Below, in pieces: positions 1 through 7,031 of a stretch of 21,402 bases of DNA. A program made the position numbers and the translations under genes. Numbering within the stretch: the stretch's first letter is position 1; each line of letters opens with the position of its first letter. Origin of the DNA: an uncultured Verrucomicrobiota bacterium (GTDB lineage: Bacteria; Verrucomicrobiota; Kiritimatiellia; RFP12; UBA1067); contig CAMZET010000002.1 of NCBI GenBank assembly GCA_947305825.1, positions 1-21,402 of the forward strand. The letters run 5' to 3'. Under the pieces are notes generated by a model. That model was not told the origin of the DNA, made no database searches, and saw only the letters and a program-made list of their open reading frames with translations.

Positions 1-66
1 AGACGCATTGCTTGGTGGCACTAGACGCATTGCTTGGTGGCACTAGACGCATCGCTTGGTGGCACT
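1..66. repeat. 22-bp direct tandem repeat, three copies, open at the window edge
   Basis: Three head-to-tail copies of a 22-bp unit beginning AGACGCATTG and ending TGGTGGCACT lie at 1-22, 23-44 and 45-66. The first two are identical and the third differs by one base (T to C at 53). The array starts exactly at the window edge, so more copies may lie upstream. The unit length is not a multiple of three, so any reading frame through it shifts at every copy, which argues against a protein repeat. The following 127 bp (67-193), between the array and the end of the HNH gene, hold no gene or hairpin that I can support. Confidence 0.9.
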
Positions 67-193
67 GCGCGGCAACCCCTGGCACGGACGCAACCGGCCA
101 TACGGCAACAGCGGACGGCGTGTTCTACAAGCACGTGACGCTCGTCTCGCGCGTTCCCGACGGGGCGGTTTTGCGGGTGGGGTCCGGCGCGGT

Positions 194-496
194 CTATTCG
201 GGGAAAAGTTTGGAGAGGATTTGTTCAGCGGGCGTGAGGGCTCGCTTGGAGTTGTTGCAATCCTTGCAGCAGGGGACGCAGTTGGCGCGAGTGGATTTGC
301 CGCCGCGCGCCACGGGAATCACATGGTCCATTGTCAGGGCGTCGGGGCCTACGCGCTTGCCGCAGTAGTGGCAGACGCCGGCGGCGATTTTGGCGCGCCA
401 CCAGTCGGTGGAGCGCAGTGCGCGGGCCTTGGCGCGTTCGCGCTTCACGTGCGCCGGGTCTGCCGTGAATTCCGGCCAGGCGTCGCCGTCATTCAT
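194..496 (-). CDS. small HNH endonuclease
   Basis: This is a 100-residue HNH (beta-beta-alpha metal) nuclease of the McrA/phage-type family, which cuts DNA with one catalytic metal. Visible are a CxxC pair (C42, C45), the core D57-H58 inside TMDHVIPVARGG, N72, a second Cys pair (C77, C80) and the final N of the HNH triad at about 81-82. The four cysteines imply a structural zinc. I chose the ATG at 496 because AGGAG lies 9-10 nt upstream. The longer ATG at 529 lacks a ribosome site and would overlap the upstream gene by 41 bp instead of 8. It is the last gene of the six-gene operon starting at the mutarotase. No methylase, restriction subunit or phage gene adjoins it, so its biological role is unclear. 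Family assignment is firm; target and function are unknown. Confidence 0.88.
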   Translation of the reverse strand: MNDGDAWPEFTADPAHVKRERAKARALRSTDWWRAKIAAGVCHYCGKRVGPDALTMDHVIPVARGGKSTRANCVPCCKDCNNSKRALTPAEQILSKLFPE

Positions 497-1283
497 GGCC
501 AGGCGGCTCCTGTCCTTGCGCGGAGCCATGTCGCCTGTGCGGCGGCGGGCCGCCGCGATGCCCTTCCGTCGCCGTGATGATTTCGCTTATCGTCGCCACG
601 ATTTCCTCGGCGTCCTCGTCGGAATAGCCGAGGGCCTCGGCGGTCTGCGTCAGCAGGCAGGTGCGTTCGGCGGCATTGAGGCGGCGTATCTCGCGGTCGG
701 CCGCGTGCATCTCCTCGAACACTTCCCGTCTCTGCTCGTCCGTCAGGTCGGGGTTGTGCATCTTCGCCTCTATTTCTTCGCGGCGCTCTATCATGTTCTG
801 GAGAGTCTCGTGCGTCTTGAGGTCGTCGGCGGACATGGACGAAGTGTCGATGGAGGAGAGAAAATCGATTTTGGACTGAGCTCTGGCGATGCGTTCGCGG
901 CGGAAGCGTGCCATGCTGTTTGTCATCTGCGCGAAGCGGGCGGGGTCTTCGCGGCGTAGGCGCTCCATCATTTCTCGCGGGGAGCGAGGGTGGCGCTCGC
1001 GCTCGGCGTCGGGCTCGTCGATGCGCGTTTGCGCAGGAGCGGATTTGGCGGCGCGTTCTTGCTGGATTAGGGCCTCCAGGTCGCGGATGCGCTTGCGCAG
1101 CGCCTGGAGCATGGCGTCGGAGGGTTCGGCGGCGGCGGCTACAACGCTCTGGGTCGGGGTCGCCGGCGACGCGGCAGCCGGTTCGGTTGGTTGCTGCGGC
1201 GCGGCGGACGGCGCCAGGCAGTATCCAAGCGCGGCGCCGACGAGCAGCGCCGCAACGGGAATAGAGAATGTCGGCTTCTTCAT
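489..1283 (-). CDS. membrane-anchored or periplasmic coiled-coil protein, function unknown
   Basis: This is a 264-residue protein. It starts with MKKP followed by a hydrophobic stretch (about residues 5-26), which is a signal peptide or single membrane anchor. A Pro/Ala/Thr-rich linker follows, then long charged helices rich in Arg, Glu and Gln (about 55-80 and 95-215) that should form coiled coils. The LTDEQRREVFEEM segment resembles the LTxxQ-type helices of periplasmic Spy/CpxP-like proteins, but this is only a resemblance. The C-terminus is a His/Gly/Pro-rich tail. The start at 1283 is well supported: AAGGAG lies 7 nt upstream, and the ATG overlaps the rdgB stop as ATGA. It lies between rdgB and the HNH gene and is very probably translationally coupled to rdgB. 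I do not recognise the family with confidence. Confidence 0.8.
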   Translation of the reverse strand: MKKPTFSIPVAALLVGAALGYCLAPSAAPQQPTEPAAASPATPTQSVVAAAAEPSDAMLQALRKRIRDLEALIQQERAAKSAPAQTRIDEPDAERERHPRSPREMMERLRREDPARFAQMTNSMARFRRERIARAQSKIDFLSSIDTSSMSADDLKTHETLQNMIERREEIEAKMHNPDLTDEQRREVFEEMHAADREIRRLNAAERTCLLTQTAEALGYSDEDAEEIVATISEIITATEGHRGGPPPHRRHGSAQGQEPPGHE

Positions 1284-1873
1284 TGGTGTGCTCCTTCTTG
1301 CGGGAATTCGTGCCGCTTGAGGATTGGAAGCGCGAGCGCGATGGCGCGGGCGCGGTGGGAAATCGAGTTCTTGACGTCGGCGCCGAGCGACGCGAACGAC
1401 TCCTCGTAGCCGTCCGGCACGAAAAGCGGGTCGTAGCCGAAGCCGCCGCCCCCGCTCGGCGCCTGGGCTATGCGACCGTAACATTTGCCGGTCACGACGC
1501 TTTCTTCGCCGGAGGGCGACACGATGGCGATGGCGCAGGTGAAGTTGGCGGAGCGGTCGGCTGCCCCTGCGAGATTCGCGAGCAGAAGGGCGTTGTTCGC
1601 GCGGCTGTCGGATGGTTCGCCGGCGTAACGCGCGCTGCGCACGCCCGGCGCTCCGCCCAGCGCTGCCACCTCCAAACCCGAATCGTCCGCCATGCACCAC
1701 TCCCCGGGATGGCATTTCGCTATCGCCCTGACTTTTATCAGCGCGTTGCCGGCGAAATCTGGCGCATCTTCGACGGCCCCTTCAGGGTCGTCCGCCTCGA
1801 TTTGCGCTTCCGGCAGGATTTCGCGCAACTCTTCGATTTTGTGCGCGTTATGGGTGGCGACGTAGATTTTCAT
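1280..1873 (-). CDS. rdgB: dITP/XTP pyrophosphatase (RdgB/HAM1 family)
   Basis: A 197-residue HAM1/RdgB enzyme. It hydrolyses non-canonical purine triphosphates (dITP, XTP, ITP) to monophosphates and pyrophosphate in the cytoplasm, keeping deaminated bases out of nucleic acids. Family motifs are in order: the N-terminal THNAHKIEEL substrate/Lys loop, ADDSGLEV with the catalytic Asp pair, GVRSARYAG, GGFGYDPLFVP, and KNSISHRARA near the C-terminus. Length is normal for the family (about 195-205). Both ends overlap their neighbours by 4 bp as ATGA, with the DUF167 gene upstream and the coiled-coil gene downstream. This indicates one transcript and coupled translation; there is no clear Shine-Dalgarno of its own. 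Confidence 0.96.
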   Translation of the reverse strand: MKIYVATHNAHKIEELREILPEAQIEADDPEGAVEDAPDFAGNALIKVRAIAKCHPGEWCMADDSGLEVAALGGAPGVRSARYAGEPSDSRANNALLLANLAGAADRSANFTCAIAIVSPSGEESVVTGKCYGRIAQAPSGGGGFGYDPLFVPDGYEESFASLGADVKNSISHRARAIALALPILKRHEFPQEGAHQ

Positions 1874-2184
1874 GGGTTTTGCTGTGGCTGATTGTGCGCG
1901 AGCGTCTTCTCGACATCATCGGCCGAGAGCCCGGCGAGCAGGACGCGCTTGGTTTTCGACGTCTCGCCGCCCTTGATGGCGATGCGCGACTTGGCTATCC
2001 CGAAAGCGTCGGCCAGCGTTTCGACAAGTTCCTTGTTCGCCTTGCCGTCCACCGGCGCGGAGCGGATGCGCACTTTCACGGCGTCGCCGCCCGGCAGAAG
2101 CTCCAAGCCGGGCTTGGAGCTCCTCGGCTGCGCGCGAACGGACAGCAACACGCCGTCGGGCGAAACTGAATAGGGTTTTGCCAT
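1870..2184 (-). CDS. DUF167 / YggU-family protein
   Basis: A 104-residue protein of the DUF167 (YggU/UPF0235) family: small cytoplasmic alpha/beta proteins of unknown biochemical role found across bacteria and in eukaryotes. The hallmark is the central run VRIRSAPVDGKANKELVE (about residues 38-55), followed by GIAKSRIAIKGGETSKTKRV. The start at 2184 lies 5 nt after the lptG-type stop, and the stop overlaps the rdgB ATG as ATGA, so it is embedded in the operon. Pairing of YggU-like proteins with rdgB-type genes is seen in other bacteria, where yggU and rdgB are neighbours, but what links them functionally is not known. Confidence 0.92.
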   Translation of the reverse strand: MAKPYSVSPDGVLLSVRAQPRSSKPGLELLPGGDAVKVRIRSAPVDGKANKELVETLADAFGIAKSRIAIKGGETSKTKRVLLAGLSADDVEKTLAHNQPQQNP

Positions 2185-2189
2185 GCCTG

Positions 2190-3287
2190 TCAGCGCTGTT
2201 TGCGGAACGCCCTGACGCCCAAAGCCAGGAATATGACGTGCGGCAGGACGGCTGCGGGAATCGGCGGCACGAGGCCGAGGTTCGAGCCGACCATGCCGCC
2301 TATGACGAGCGCGTAGAAAGCGAAGAACATGACGAGTGCGCCCACGATGCCGCGGAAGACGCTCTGCCGGCCGGAAGCGATGCCGGCTGGAATGGCGAAG
2401 AGCGTTATGACGATGCAGGCGAGGGGGGACATGATTTGCGCCCAGGCTTCGTAGACGCCGTCGCGCCGTCGCTCCGGCGAAATGTCGTTGTTCTTGCGCA
2501 AGTAGCGCAGCTTGGAACGCACGGAATTGTACTGCCAGTCGCGGTTCTGCGCCATGAGGTCGTCGGGCCGTTCGCGGAGGTCGGGAAAGACGCGCAGCGG
2601 AAGGGCGTCGAGAGCCTGCGTTTTCGAGGCGACCTGGGCGCCGGCGCTGTCGTAGTGGATTATGCGCGGATTGGTGAACCACCATTCGCCGTCGAGCCAG
2701 TCTGCCTTTTCTGCGGTGACGGAATAGAGGCGCGAGCCGCCTGGACGATCTTCGACGACTTTGACGTCGAGGAGGTGTCTGGCGAAGGGGTCTGCGGCGG
2801 AACCGACAGACCAGGTGCGTCCGTCCTTGGCGTTGCGGAAAGCGATGCCTGCGGCTCGCTTGACCTTCTTCAAGTCGAAGCGCTCGGCGCGCAGTCGCTT
2901 GGCCCACTGCGCGTGAGCCGGCACGTATTCCTCGTTTACCCACGCGACAAGCGCGGCCATCGCCACGGCGACGCTCAAAATCGGCGCGGCAATGGCGAGG
3001 AACGAGACGCCGCTCGCCCGCATCGCCACCAGCTCTCCCTGGCGGCAGAAGTTCCACATCGTGTACAGCGCCGCCAGCATGAGCGCCGCCGGCGCCAGAT
3101 AGTGGAAGAACGGCGCCATGTAGCCGAGAAAGTAGCGCACCGTCAGCGACAGCGGCAGTTTCGCCTCCATCAGGCGCGAGAACGACCCGAAAAGCTCGAA
3201 CAGCACGTAAATCGAGATGAAGCCAGCGAGGCAGTAGCCCAGCGGCACCAGATATTCGCGCAGCACGTAGCGGTATAGGATGCTCAT
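2190..3287 (-). CDS. lptG: LptF/LptG-family permease, LPS export
   Basis: A 365-residue inner-membrane protein of the LptF/LptG (YjgP/YjgQ) family. These permeases form the transmembrane part of the LptB2FG ABC transporter, which extracts lipopolysaccharide from the inner membrane. It begins MSILYRYVLREYL, with a first helix at about 14-35. Two more helices flank the ATPase-contact segment RQGELVAMRASGVS (about 83-96). A large periplasmic beta-jellyroll region spans about 120-260, and three helices follow before the basic C-terminus RAFRKQR. The organisation fits LptG slightly better than LptF, but no second permease is in the window and the symbol is a best guess. The ATG at 3287 follows the mutarotase stop by 7 nt. 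The 5' extension to 3368 would run through the mutarotase gene and lacks similarity, so I rejected it. Confidence 0.88.
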   Translation of the reverse strand: MSILYRYVLREYLVPLGYCLAGFISIYVLFELFGSFSRLMEAKLPLSLTVRYFLGYMAPFFHYLAPAALMLAALYTMWNFCRQGELVAMRASGVSFLAIAAPILSVAVAMAALVAWVNEEYVPAHAQWAKRLRAERFDLKKVKRAAGIAFRNAKDGRTWSVGSAADPFARHLLDVKVVEDRPGGSRLYSVTAEKADWLDGEWWFTNPRIIHYDSAGAQVASKTQALDALPLRVFPDLRERPDDLMAQNRDWQYNSVRSKLRYLRKNNDISPERRRDGVYEAWAQIMSPLACIVITLFAIPAGIASGRQSVFRGIVGALVMFFAFYALVIGGMVGSNLGLVPPIPAAVLPHVIFLALGVRAFRKQR

Positions 3288-3294
3288 TTCCCGC

Positions 3295-4209
3295 TCAAGT
3301 CTCCAACGTGCTCTGGATTGCCGCCTCGAGGACGTGCTCCTCGCCCGGAGCGAGCGTGAAGCCGGCATCGCGCCAGAGCGTTGCCGGTTCGACGCAAAGG
3401 AACTTGCGCCAGTCGTCCGGAGCCTGGTCGGTGAGGGAGTTGCCGGGGCCCGGATTCCAGATTACGAGTTTGCGGTTGCCCGTGGAGGCGACGGCGATTG
3501 CGCGGCGCAGCACCGGGTCGAGAAGCGCGACTTCATGGCGCACGCGCCCCTCCGGCATCGTCACCACGTGGTCGCTTGGCTCGGTCGCCGCGAAGTCCCC
3601 GGCGAACACGCCCTCGCTCATGTCGCGCGCGTCCACGAACGAAAGCCCGTCCACGCCGCGTACCGTCACGCGCTCGCGCTCGCCCACCAGGAAATACGGA
3701 TGGAAACCCTCGGTAAGCAGAAACGGCTCGCTGCCGGTGTTGCGCGTACGCAACTTCAGGTTGAGCTTCATCGATACGCTGACGGTCAGCTCCAGGTCGA
3801 AGTCGTGCGGCCAGAGCGAGCGCGTGTCCTCGGACGACTTGAGTCCCAGCACGATTTCGCTCATTTCTTCGGTGTAGCGTGTCGAGCGCACGTCGAAAGC
3901 GCAGATGCGCGCGAAGCCGTGCGGCTTGGTGCCGGGTTCGCCGGACTTGCCGAACCACGGCCAGCACACGGGTATGCCGCAATGGATGCTGTCTGTGCGG
4001 CCGTAGTCGCCCTTGGGAGAGCGGTATATGACGGGCGGCTGGCCCGTCGGCTTGTATGTCAGCACGTTGCCGCCGAGCAGGGCGACTTCCGCAGTCCCGT
4101 AAGGGCCGGCCAGCGTCGCCACCGGCTGCCCGCAATGCCCGAAGCGAAACCCGATTCTGCCGGGTGCCCCGTACGTCTTTTCAAGTTCGCTTGCTGTCTT
4201 CGTTCCCAT
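3295..4209 (-). CDS. D-hexose-6-phosphate mutarotase-like (aldose 1-epimerase family)
   Basis: A 304-residue galactose-mutarotase-fold protein of the YeaD type, expected to interconvert alpha and beta anomers of hexose 6-phosphates. Characteristic segments are GIPVCWPWFG (78-87) and PHGFAR (96-101, candidate catalytic His97). EGFHPYFLV (168-176, His170), VIWNP (249-253) and CVEPA with the catalytic Glu274 complete the set. Length is typical. The ATG at 4209 starts 7 nt after an extended -10 box on the same strand, so the message is predicted to be leaderless or almost so. The in-frame extension to 4356 lies upstream of that promoter and would overlap the divergent methyltransferase. It is the first gene of the minus-strand operon leading to the HNH gene. 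The precise sugar substrate cannot be read from sequence. Confidence 0.88.
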   Translation of the reverse strand: MGTKTASELEKTYGAPGRIGFRFGHCGQPVATLAGPYGTAEVALLGGNVLTYKPTGQPPVIYRSPKGDYGRTDSIHCGIPVCWPWFGKSGEPGTKPHGFARICAFDVRSTRYTEEMSEIVLGLKSSEDTRSLWPHDFDLELTVSVSMKLNLKLRTRNTGSEPFLLTEGFHPYFLVGERERVTVRGVDGLSFVDARDMSEGVFAGDFAATEPSDHVVTMPEGRVRHEVALLDPVLRRAIAVASTGNRKLVIWNPGPGNSLTDQAPDDWRKFLCVEPATLWRDAGFTLAPGEEHVLEAAIQSTLET

Positions 4210-4216
4210 GCCGCAT

Positions 4217-4225
4217 ATTTTACCA
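4217..4225 (-). promoter_or_regulatory. extended -10 promoter of the mutarotase-lptG-rdgB operon
   Basis: On the minus strand the sequence reads TATGGTAAAATATGCGGC: an extended -10 (TGG then TAAAAT, hexamer at 4217-4222) with no recognisable -35 at 16-18 nt. The predicted transcription start (about 4210-4211) falls directly at the ATG at 4209, implying a leaderless mRNA. It matches the promoter word found at six other gene starts in this window. Confidence 0.7.
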
Positions 4226-4255
4226 TATTTCCACGCGCCGCGCTTTGCGCTTTTA

Positions 4256-4264
4256 TGGTATAAT
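4256..4264 (+). promoter_or_regulatory. extended -10 promoter of the DNA methyltransferase gene
   Basis: The plus strand reads TATGGTATAATGTCCGCC, with TGG at 4256-4258 and a perfect TATAAT at 4259-4264. There is no convincing -35. The start of transcription should be near 4271, only about 6 nt before the ATG at 4277. It is divergent from, and about 35 bp away from, the mutarotase operon promoter. Confidence 0.75.
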
Positions 4265-4276
4265 GTCCGCCCTGCC

Positions 4277-5110
4277 ATGAACAGCACGCGCATAGAAATA
4301 TTTGTCTGCGACAACTTGCCGGTCCTCAAGACCATGCCTTCGGAGTCCGTGGACATGATTTACACTGACCCGCCGTTCAACACCGGGCGCAAGCAGCTGC
4401 GAACGCGCTTCCACACGGAACGCGGCGAGCGCGTCCGCGACCCGTCCTACGGCTACAGCGATGCGTTCGACGACTACATGGGCTTTCTCGAGCCGCGTCT
4501 GCGCGAGGCCAGGCGCGTCCTGAAACCGTCCGGCTCGCTTTTCTTCCATATAGACTACCGCGAGGCGCACTACTGCAAGGTGATGCTCGACGGCATATTC
4601 GGCCGCGACTCCTTTATGAACGAAATCATTTGGGCTTACGACTATGGGGCGCGGTCGAAAAAGAAGTGGAGTGCGAAGCACGACACCATTTTCTGGTACG
4701 CCAAGGACCCCGGAGACTACACGTTCAACTACGACGACATGGACCGCATTCCGTACATGGCACCTGGCCTTGTGGGCCCTGAGAAGGCGGCGCGCGGCAA
4801 GACGCCGACCGACGTGTGGTGGCATACAATCGTGGCGCCGGCGAGCCGCGAGAAGACCGGCTACGCGACGCAGAAGCCTCGCGGCGTAATCGACCGCATC
4901 GTGAAGATACATTCGCGCCCCGGCGACACGCTGCTCGACTTCTTCGCCGGCTCCGGGACGCTCGGCGAGAGCGCGGCCGCGCTAGGACGAAACGCCGTCC
5001 TCATCGACTCCAATCCCGAAGCCGCCGAAGTCATGCGCCGCCGCTTCGCCCGCCTCTCCGGTGTCGCCGTCGAGTGGCGTCAGGCGCCAAACGCCGCTCT
5101 GGAGCCGTGA
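4277..5110 (+). CDS. orphan beta-class adenine/cytosine-N4 DNA methyltransferase
   Basis: A 277-residue S-adenosylmethionine-dependent DNA methyltransferase of the N6-adenine/N4-cytosine group. The catalytic motif IV, TDPPFNTG (30-37), precedes the AdoMet-binding motif I, DFFAGSG (221-227). The TQKP element (198-201) sits just before the latter. This order and the small size fit the beta class (CcrM/HinfI/YhdJ-like). There is no obvious C-terminal DNA-recognition extension. I chose the ATG at 4277, not the longer open frame from 4208, because the promoter at 4256-4264 lies inside that extension and overlaps the divergent operon's start. The only nuclease in the window, the HNH gene, lies more than 3.7 kb away on the other strand, so the enzyme appears solitary. 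Its recognition site cannot be read from sequence. Confidence 0.92.
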   Translation: MNSTRIEIFVCDNLPVLKTMPSESVDMIYTDPPFNTGRKQLRTRFHTERGERVRDPSYGYSDAFDDYMGFLEPRLREARRVLKPSGSLFFHIDYREAHYCKVMLDGIFGRDSFMNEIIWAYDYGARSKKKWSAKHDTIFWYAKDPGDYTFNYDDMDRIPYMAPGLVGPEKAARGKTPTDVWWHTIVAPASREKTGYATQKPRGVIDRIVKIHSRPGDTLLDFFAGSGTLGESAAALGRNAVLIDSNPEAAEVMRRRFARLSGVAVEWRQAPNAALEP

Positions 5111-5125
5111 CCAAAGCCCGATGCG

Positions 5126-5608
5126 TCACGGGTTGTAGGCGCGTACTCCGGCAATCAGCCATTTGCCGTCGCGCTTCTCGAGTTCCGCGAGGAAACGCTG
5201 CGAAGAGCGTCCAATCCGCGACGCGACGGTGCCGCCTTTTACGGTGGCCGTCCCGTCCACTTGCGCGAGCGAACCTTCGACGGCAACGTCAAGGCCGGAG
5301 AACTCGATTTCGAACACGCCGGCGCCAGAACGGAAAGCGAGTATCGCGCCGGAGAGGTCGTCGCGCCCGATTTGAGTGTCAAAGCGCGGCTCCTGGCACG
5401 AAAAGCGGCACGGGCTCGTGAAAAACCGCGAGAGAGTCTGGGCCTTCGCCGCGCTCTCGAGGACTGTTTCCGCCGCCTCGCGCCGCGCCATGCGCTCCAA
5501 TGACGCGAACACGCGCTTTATTTTCGCCGTTTCGCTGTTCATGGCGAAGAACAGCACGACGGCCGCCGCCGCCAGAATCGCGTATATGATGGCTTTGCTT
5601 TTGCTCAT
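5126..5608 (-). CDS. small membrane-anchored protein, possible NTF2-like fold
   Basis: A 160-residue protein. A single N-terminal hydrophobic helix follows MSKSK (about residues 6-23), acting as signal peptide or anchor. A helical segment covers about 28-62, and an alternating beta-rich half ends KRDGKWLIAGVRAYNP. A helix, then a curved sheet, then a final strand of the type GKWLIxGV is how NTF2-like/SnoaL-like domains end, so that fold is plausible but unproven. Two cysteines in the CRFSC segment could form a disulfide if the protein is exported. It is the last gene of the topA operon strand, 34 bp after the phosphohexomutase start region, and converges on the methyltransferase gene with only 15 bp between the stops. 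Function unknown. Confidence 0.75.
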   Translation of the reverse strand: MSKSKAIIYAILAAAAVVLFFAMNSETAKIKRVFASLERMARREAAETVLESAAKAQTLSRFFTSPCRFSCQEPRFDTQIGRDDLSGAILAFRSGAGVFEIEFSGLDVAVEGSLAQVDGTATVKGGTVASRIGRSSQRFLAELEKRDGKWLIAGVRAYNP

Positions 5609-5642
5609 GGTGATTGCGATGCCTGGATTGTGGAGTTCTGGA

Positions 5643-7028
5643 TTAGCGCCCGTTTTCGATTGCCTCGGAGAGCAGCTGCACGGCGCAATCGAGGCGGCTG
5701 CGCGAGCGGAATTCCGCGACCAGGCGCAGGAACGGCTCCGTGTTGGAGCGCCGCACCGAGAACCAGCCGTCGCCGTAGCCGAGGCGGATGCCGTCGATTT
5801 CCGAGCGCGACATTTCGCGTCCGAACGCTTTGGCGGCGGCGGCGAGGGCGCGCTCCGTCGCAGCGTCCTTGTCTTCGACGCGGAAGTTCAATTCGCCGGA
5901 ATTGGCGTAGCGTGACGATACCGGCGCCACCATCTGCGAGAAGGTGTTGCCGCGCGCCTTGGCGGCGGCGGCCTGCGCGATGATACGTCTCGCTGCCAAG
6001 ACGCCCGAATCGCAGTTGTGGAATTCGCTGAAATAATAGTGCCCGGCGAGTTCGCCGCCGCATGACGCCCCTCGTTCGCGCAGCGCCTTCTTCGCGAACA
6101 CGTGGCCGACAGGCACCATCAGCGGCTCGAAGCCGTCTTCGCGCAGCGTCTCTATGGCGCCGAGCGACGTGCGAACGTCGTGGATGACGGTGTCGCCGGG
6201 ATGCGCCGAGGCGCGGGCAATGAATGGAATCAAGTAGTCCGGCTGCACAAATCTCCCTCTTTCGTCGACGAAGATGGCGCGGTCCGCGTCGCCGTCGAAC
6301 ACGATGCCGAAGTCGAGGCCGTCGCGGACGACGCGCTCGGCGATTTGCCTTTGTGCTTCCGGGAGAAGCGGATTTGGGGAATGCGCCGGGAAGCGACCGT
6401 CTGGAACGGTGTTTAGAATGACGGCGCCGGGAAAAAGTTCCGCCGCGAAAATGCCAGCCGCGCCGCAAGAGCAGTCGACGGCGTATCTGAGGGCGCGGCA
6501 TTCCGGCGTGTCGAGAGGCGTCGCTCGTCGCTGCCAGGCAATGTAGCGCTCGAGATGCTCCGGACTCGGCGCCGACGGCTGCGCCGAGGCGGGAAGCGCC
6601 GCATCCGCGTCGCCGTCCGCCGCCGGAGCTGCGGCTGGCATCGCCGCGACGGCGGCCTCGACGCGCCCAAGTCCGTCAGCATAGCCGACTGGACGCGCCC
6701 CGGCAGCGGAGACCTTCAGTCCGTTGTCGCCGGCGGGATTGTGCGAGGCGGTAACCATCACGCTCGCGTCGAAGCCGTCCTCTGCCGTGAAGAAATAGAC
6801 CATCGGCGTGGAGCAGAGGCCGATGTCGGTGACGGAGGCGCCGGCGGAGGCGAGGCCGCGAGAAAGCGCGGCGGCGACCGCCGGGCCGGTAGAGCGGGCG
6901 TCGCGCCCGACGAGAAAACGGCGAGCACCGAGTACGCCCGGCAGCGCGGCACCTATTTTCCGCACCAGCGCGAGGTCGAAATCGCGGCCGAACGTGCCGC
7001 GCATGTCGTATGCCTTGAAGAAGCTCAT
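5643..7028 (-). CDS. manB: phosphomannomutase / phosphoglucomutase (alpha-D-phosphohexomutase)
   Basis: A 461-residue phosphohexomutase that interconverts hexose 1- and 6-phosphates (mannose and/or glucose) for sugar-nucleotide synthesis, in the cytoplasm. All four signature loops are present: the phosphoserine loop TASHNP (Ser95), the Mg-binding DGDADR (245-250), the sugar-specificity loop GGELAGH (324-330; the GE(M/L)SGH type fits PMM/PGM dual enzymes), and the phosphate-binding RRSNTEP (426-432). An Ala/Pro/Asp-rich low-complexity stretch (about 128-156) looks like a local insertion. The ATG at 7028 is 3 nt from the GH20 stop, so the two are co-transcribed. Substrate (mannose versus glucose) is not resolved, so the symbol is tentative. 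Confidence 0.93.
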   Translation of the reverse strand: MSFFKAYDMRGTFGRDFDLALVRKIGAALPGVLGARRFLVGRDARSTGPAVAAALSRGLASAGASVTDIGLCSTPMVYFFTAEDGFDASVMVTASHNPAGDNGLKVSAAGARPVGYADGLGRVEAAVAAMPAAAPAADGDADAALPASAQPSAPSPEHLERYIAWQRRATPLDTPECRALRYAVDCSCGAAGIFAAELFPGAVILNTVPDGRFPAHSPNPLLPEAQRQIAERVVRDGLDFGIVFDGDADRAIFVDERGRFVQPDYLIPFIARASAHPGDTVIHDVRTSLGAIETLREDGFEPLMVPVGHVFAKKALRERGASCGGELAGHYYFSEFHNCDSGVLAARRIIAQAAAAKARGNTFSQMVAPVSSRYANSGELNFRVEDKDAATERALAAAAKAFGREMSRSEIDGIRLGYGDGWFSVRRSNTEPFLRLVAEFRSRSRLDCAVQLLSEAIENGR

Positions 7029-7031
7029 TGT

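Noticed and set aside
1..66. CRISPR array
   Set aside because: Copies are directly adjacent with no spacers, the unit is 22 bp, and no cas gene is present.
12..368. Plus-strand open frame through the 22-bp repeat and beyond
   Set aside because: It runs for about 170 bp antisense through the well-supported HNH gene, has no ribosome site, and shifts frame over repeat copies.
4208..4276. N-terminal extension of the DNA methyltransferase from the ATG at 4208
   Set aside because: The extension overlaps both divergent promoters, including the methyltransferase's own extended -10, and encodes a non-conserved-looking hydrophobic stretch; the ATG at 4277 is preferred.
5105..5131. Inverted repeat CCGTGA/TCACGG as a bidirectional terminator
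   Set aside because: It arises because both convergent genes end in the codons CCG TGA. The stem is six pairs with a 15-nt loop and no U-tract.
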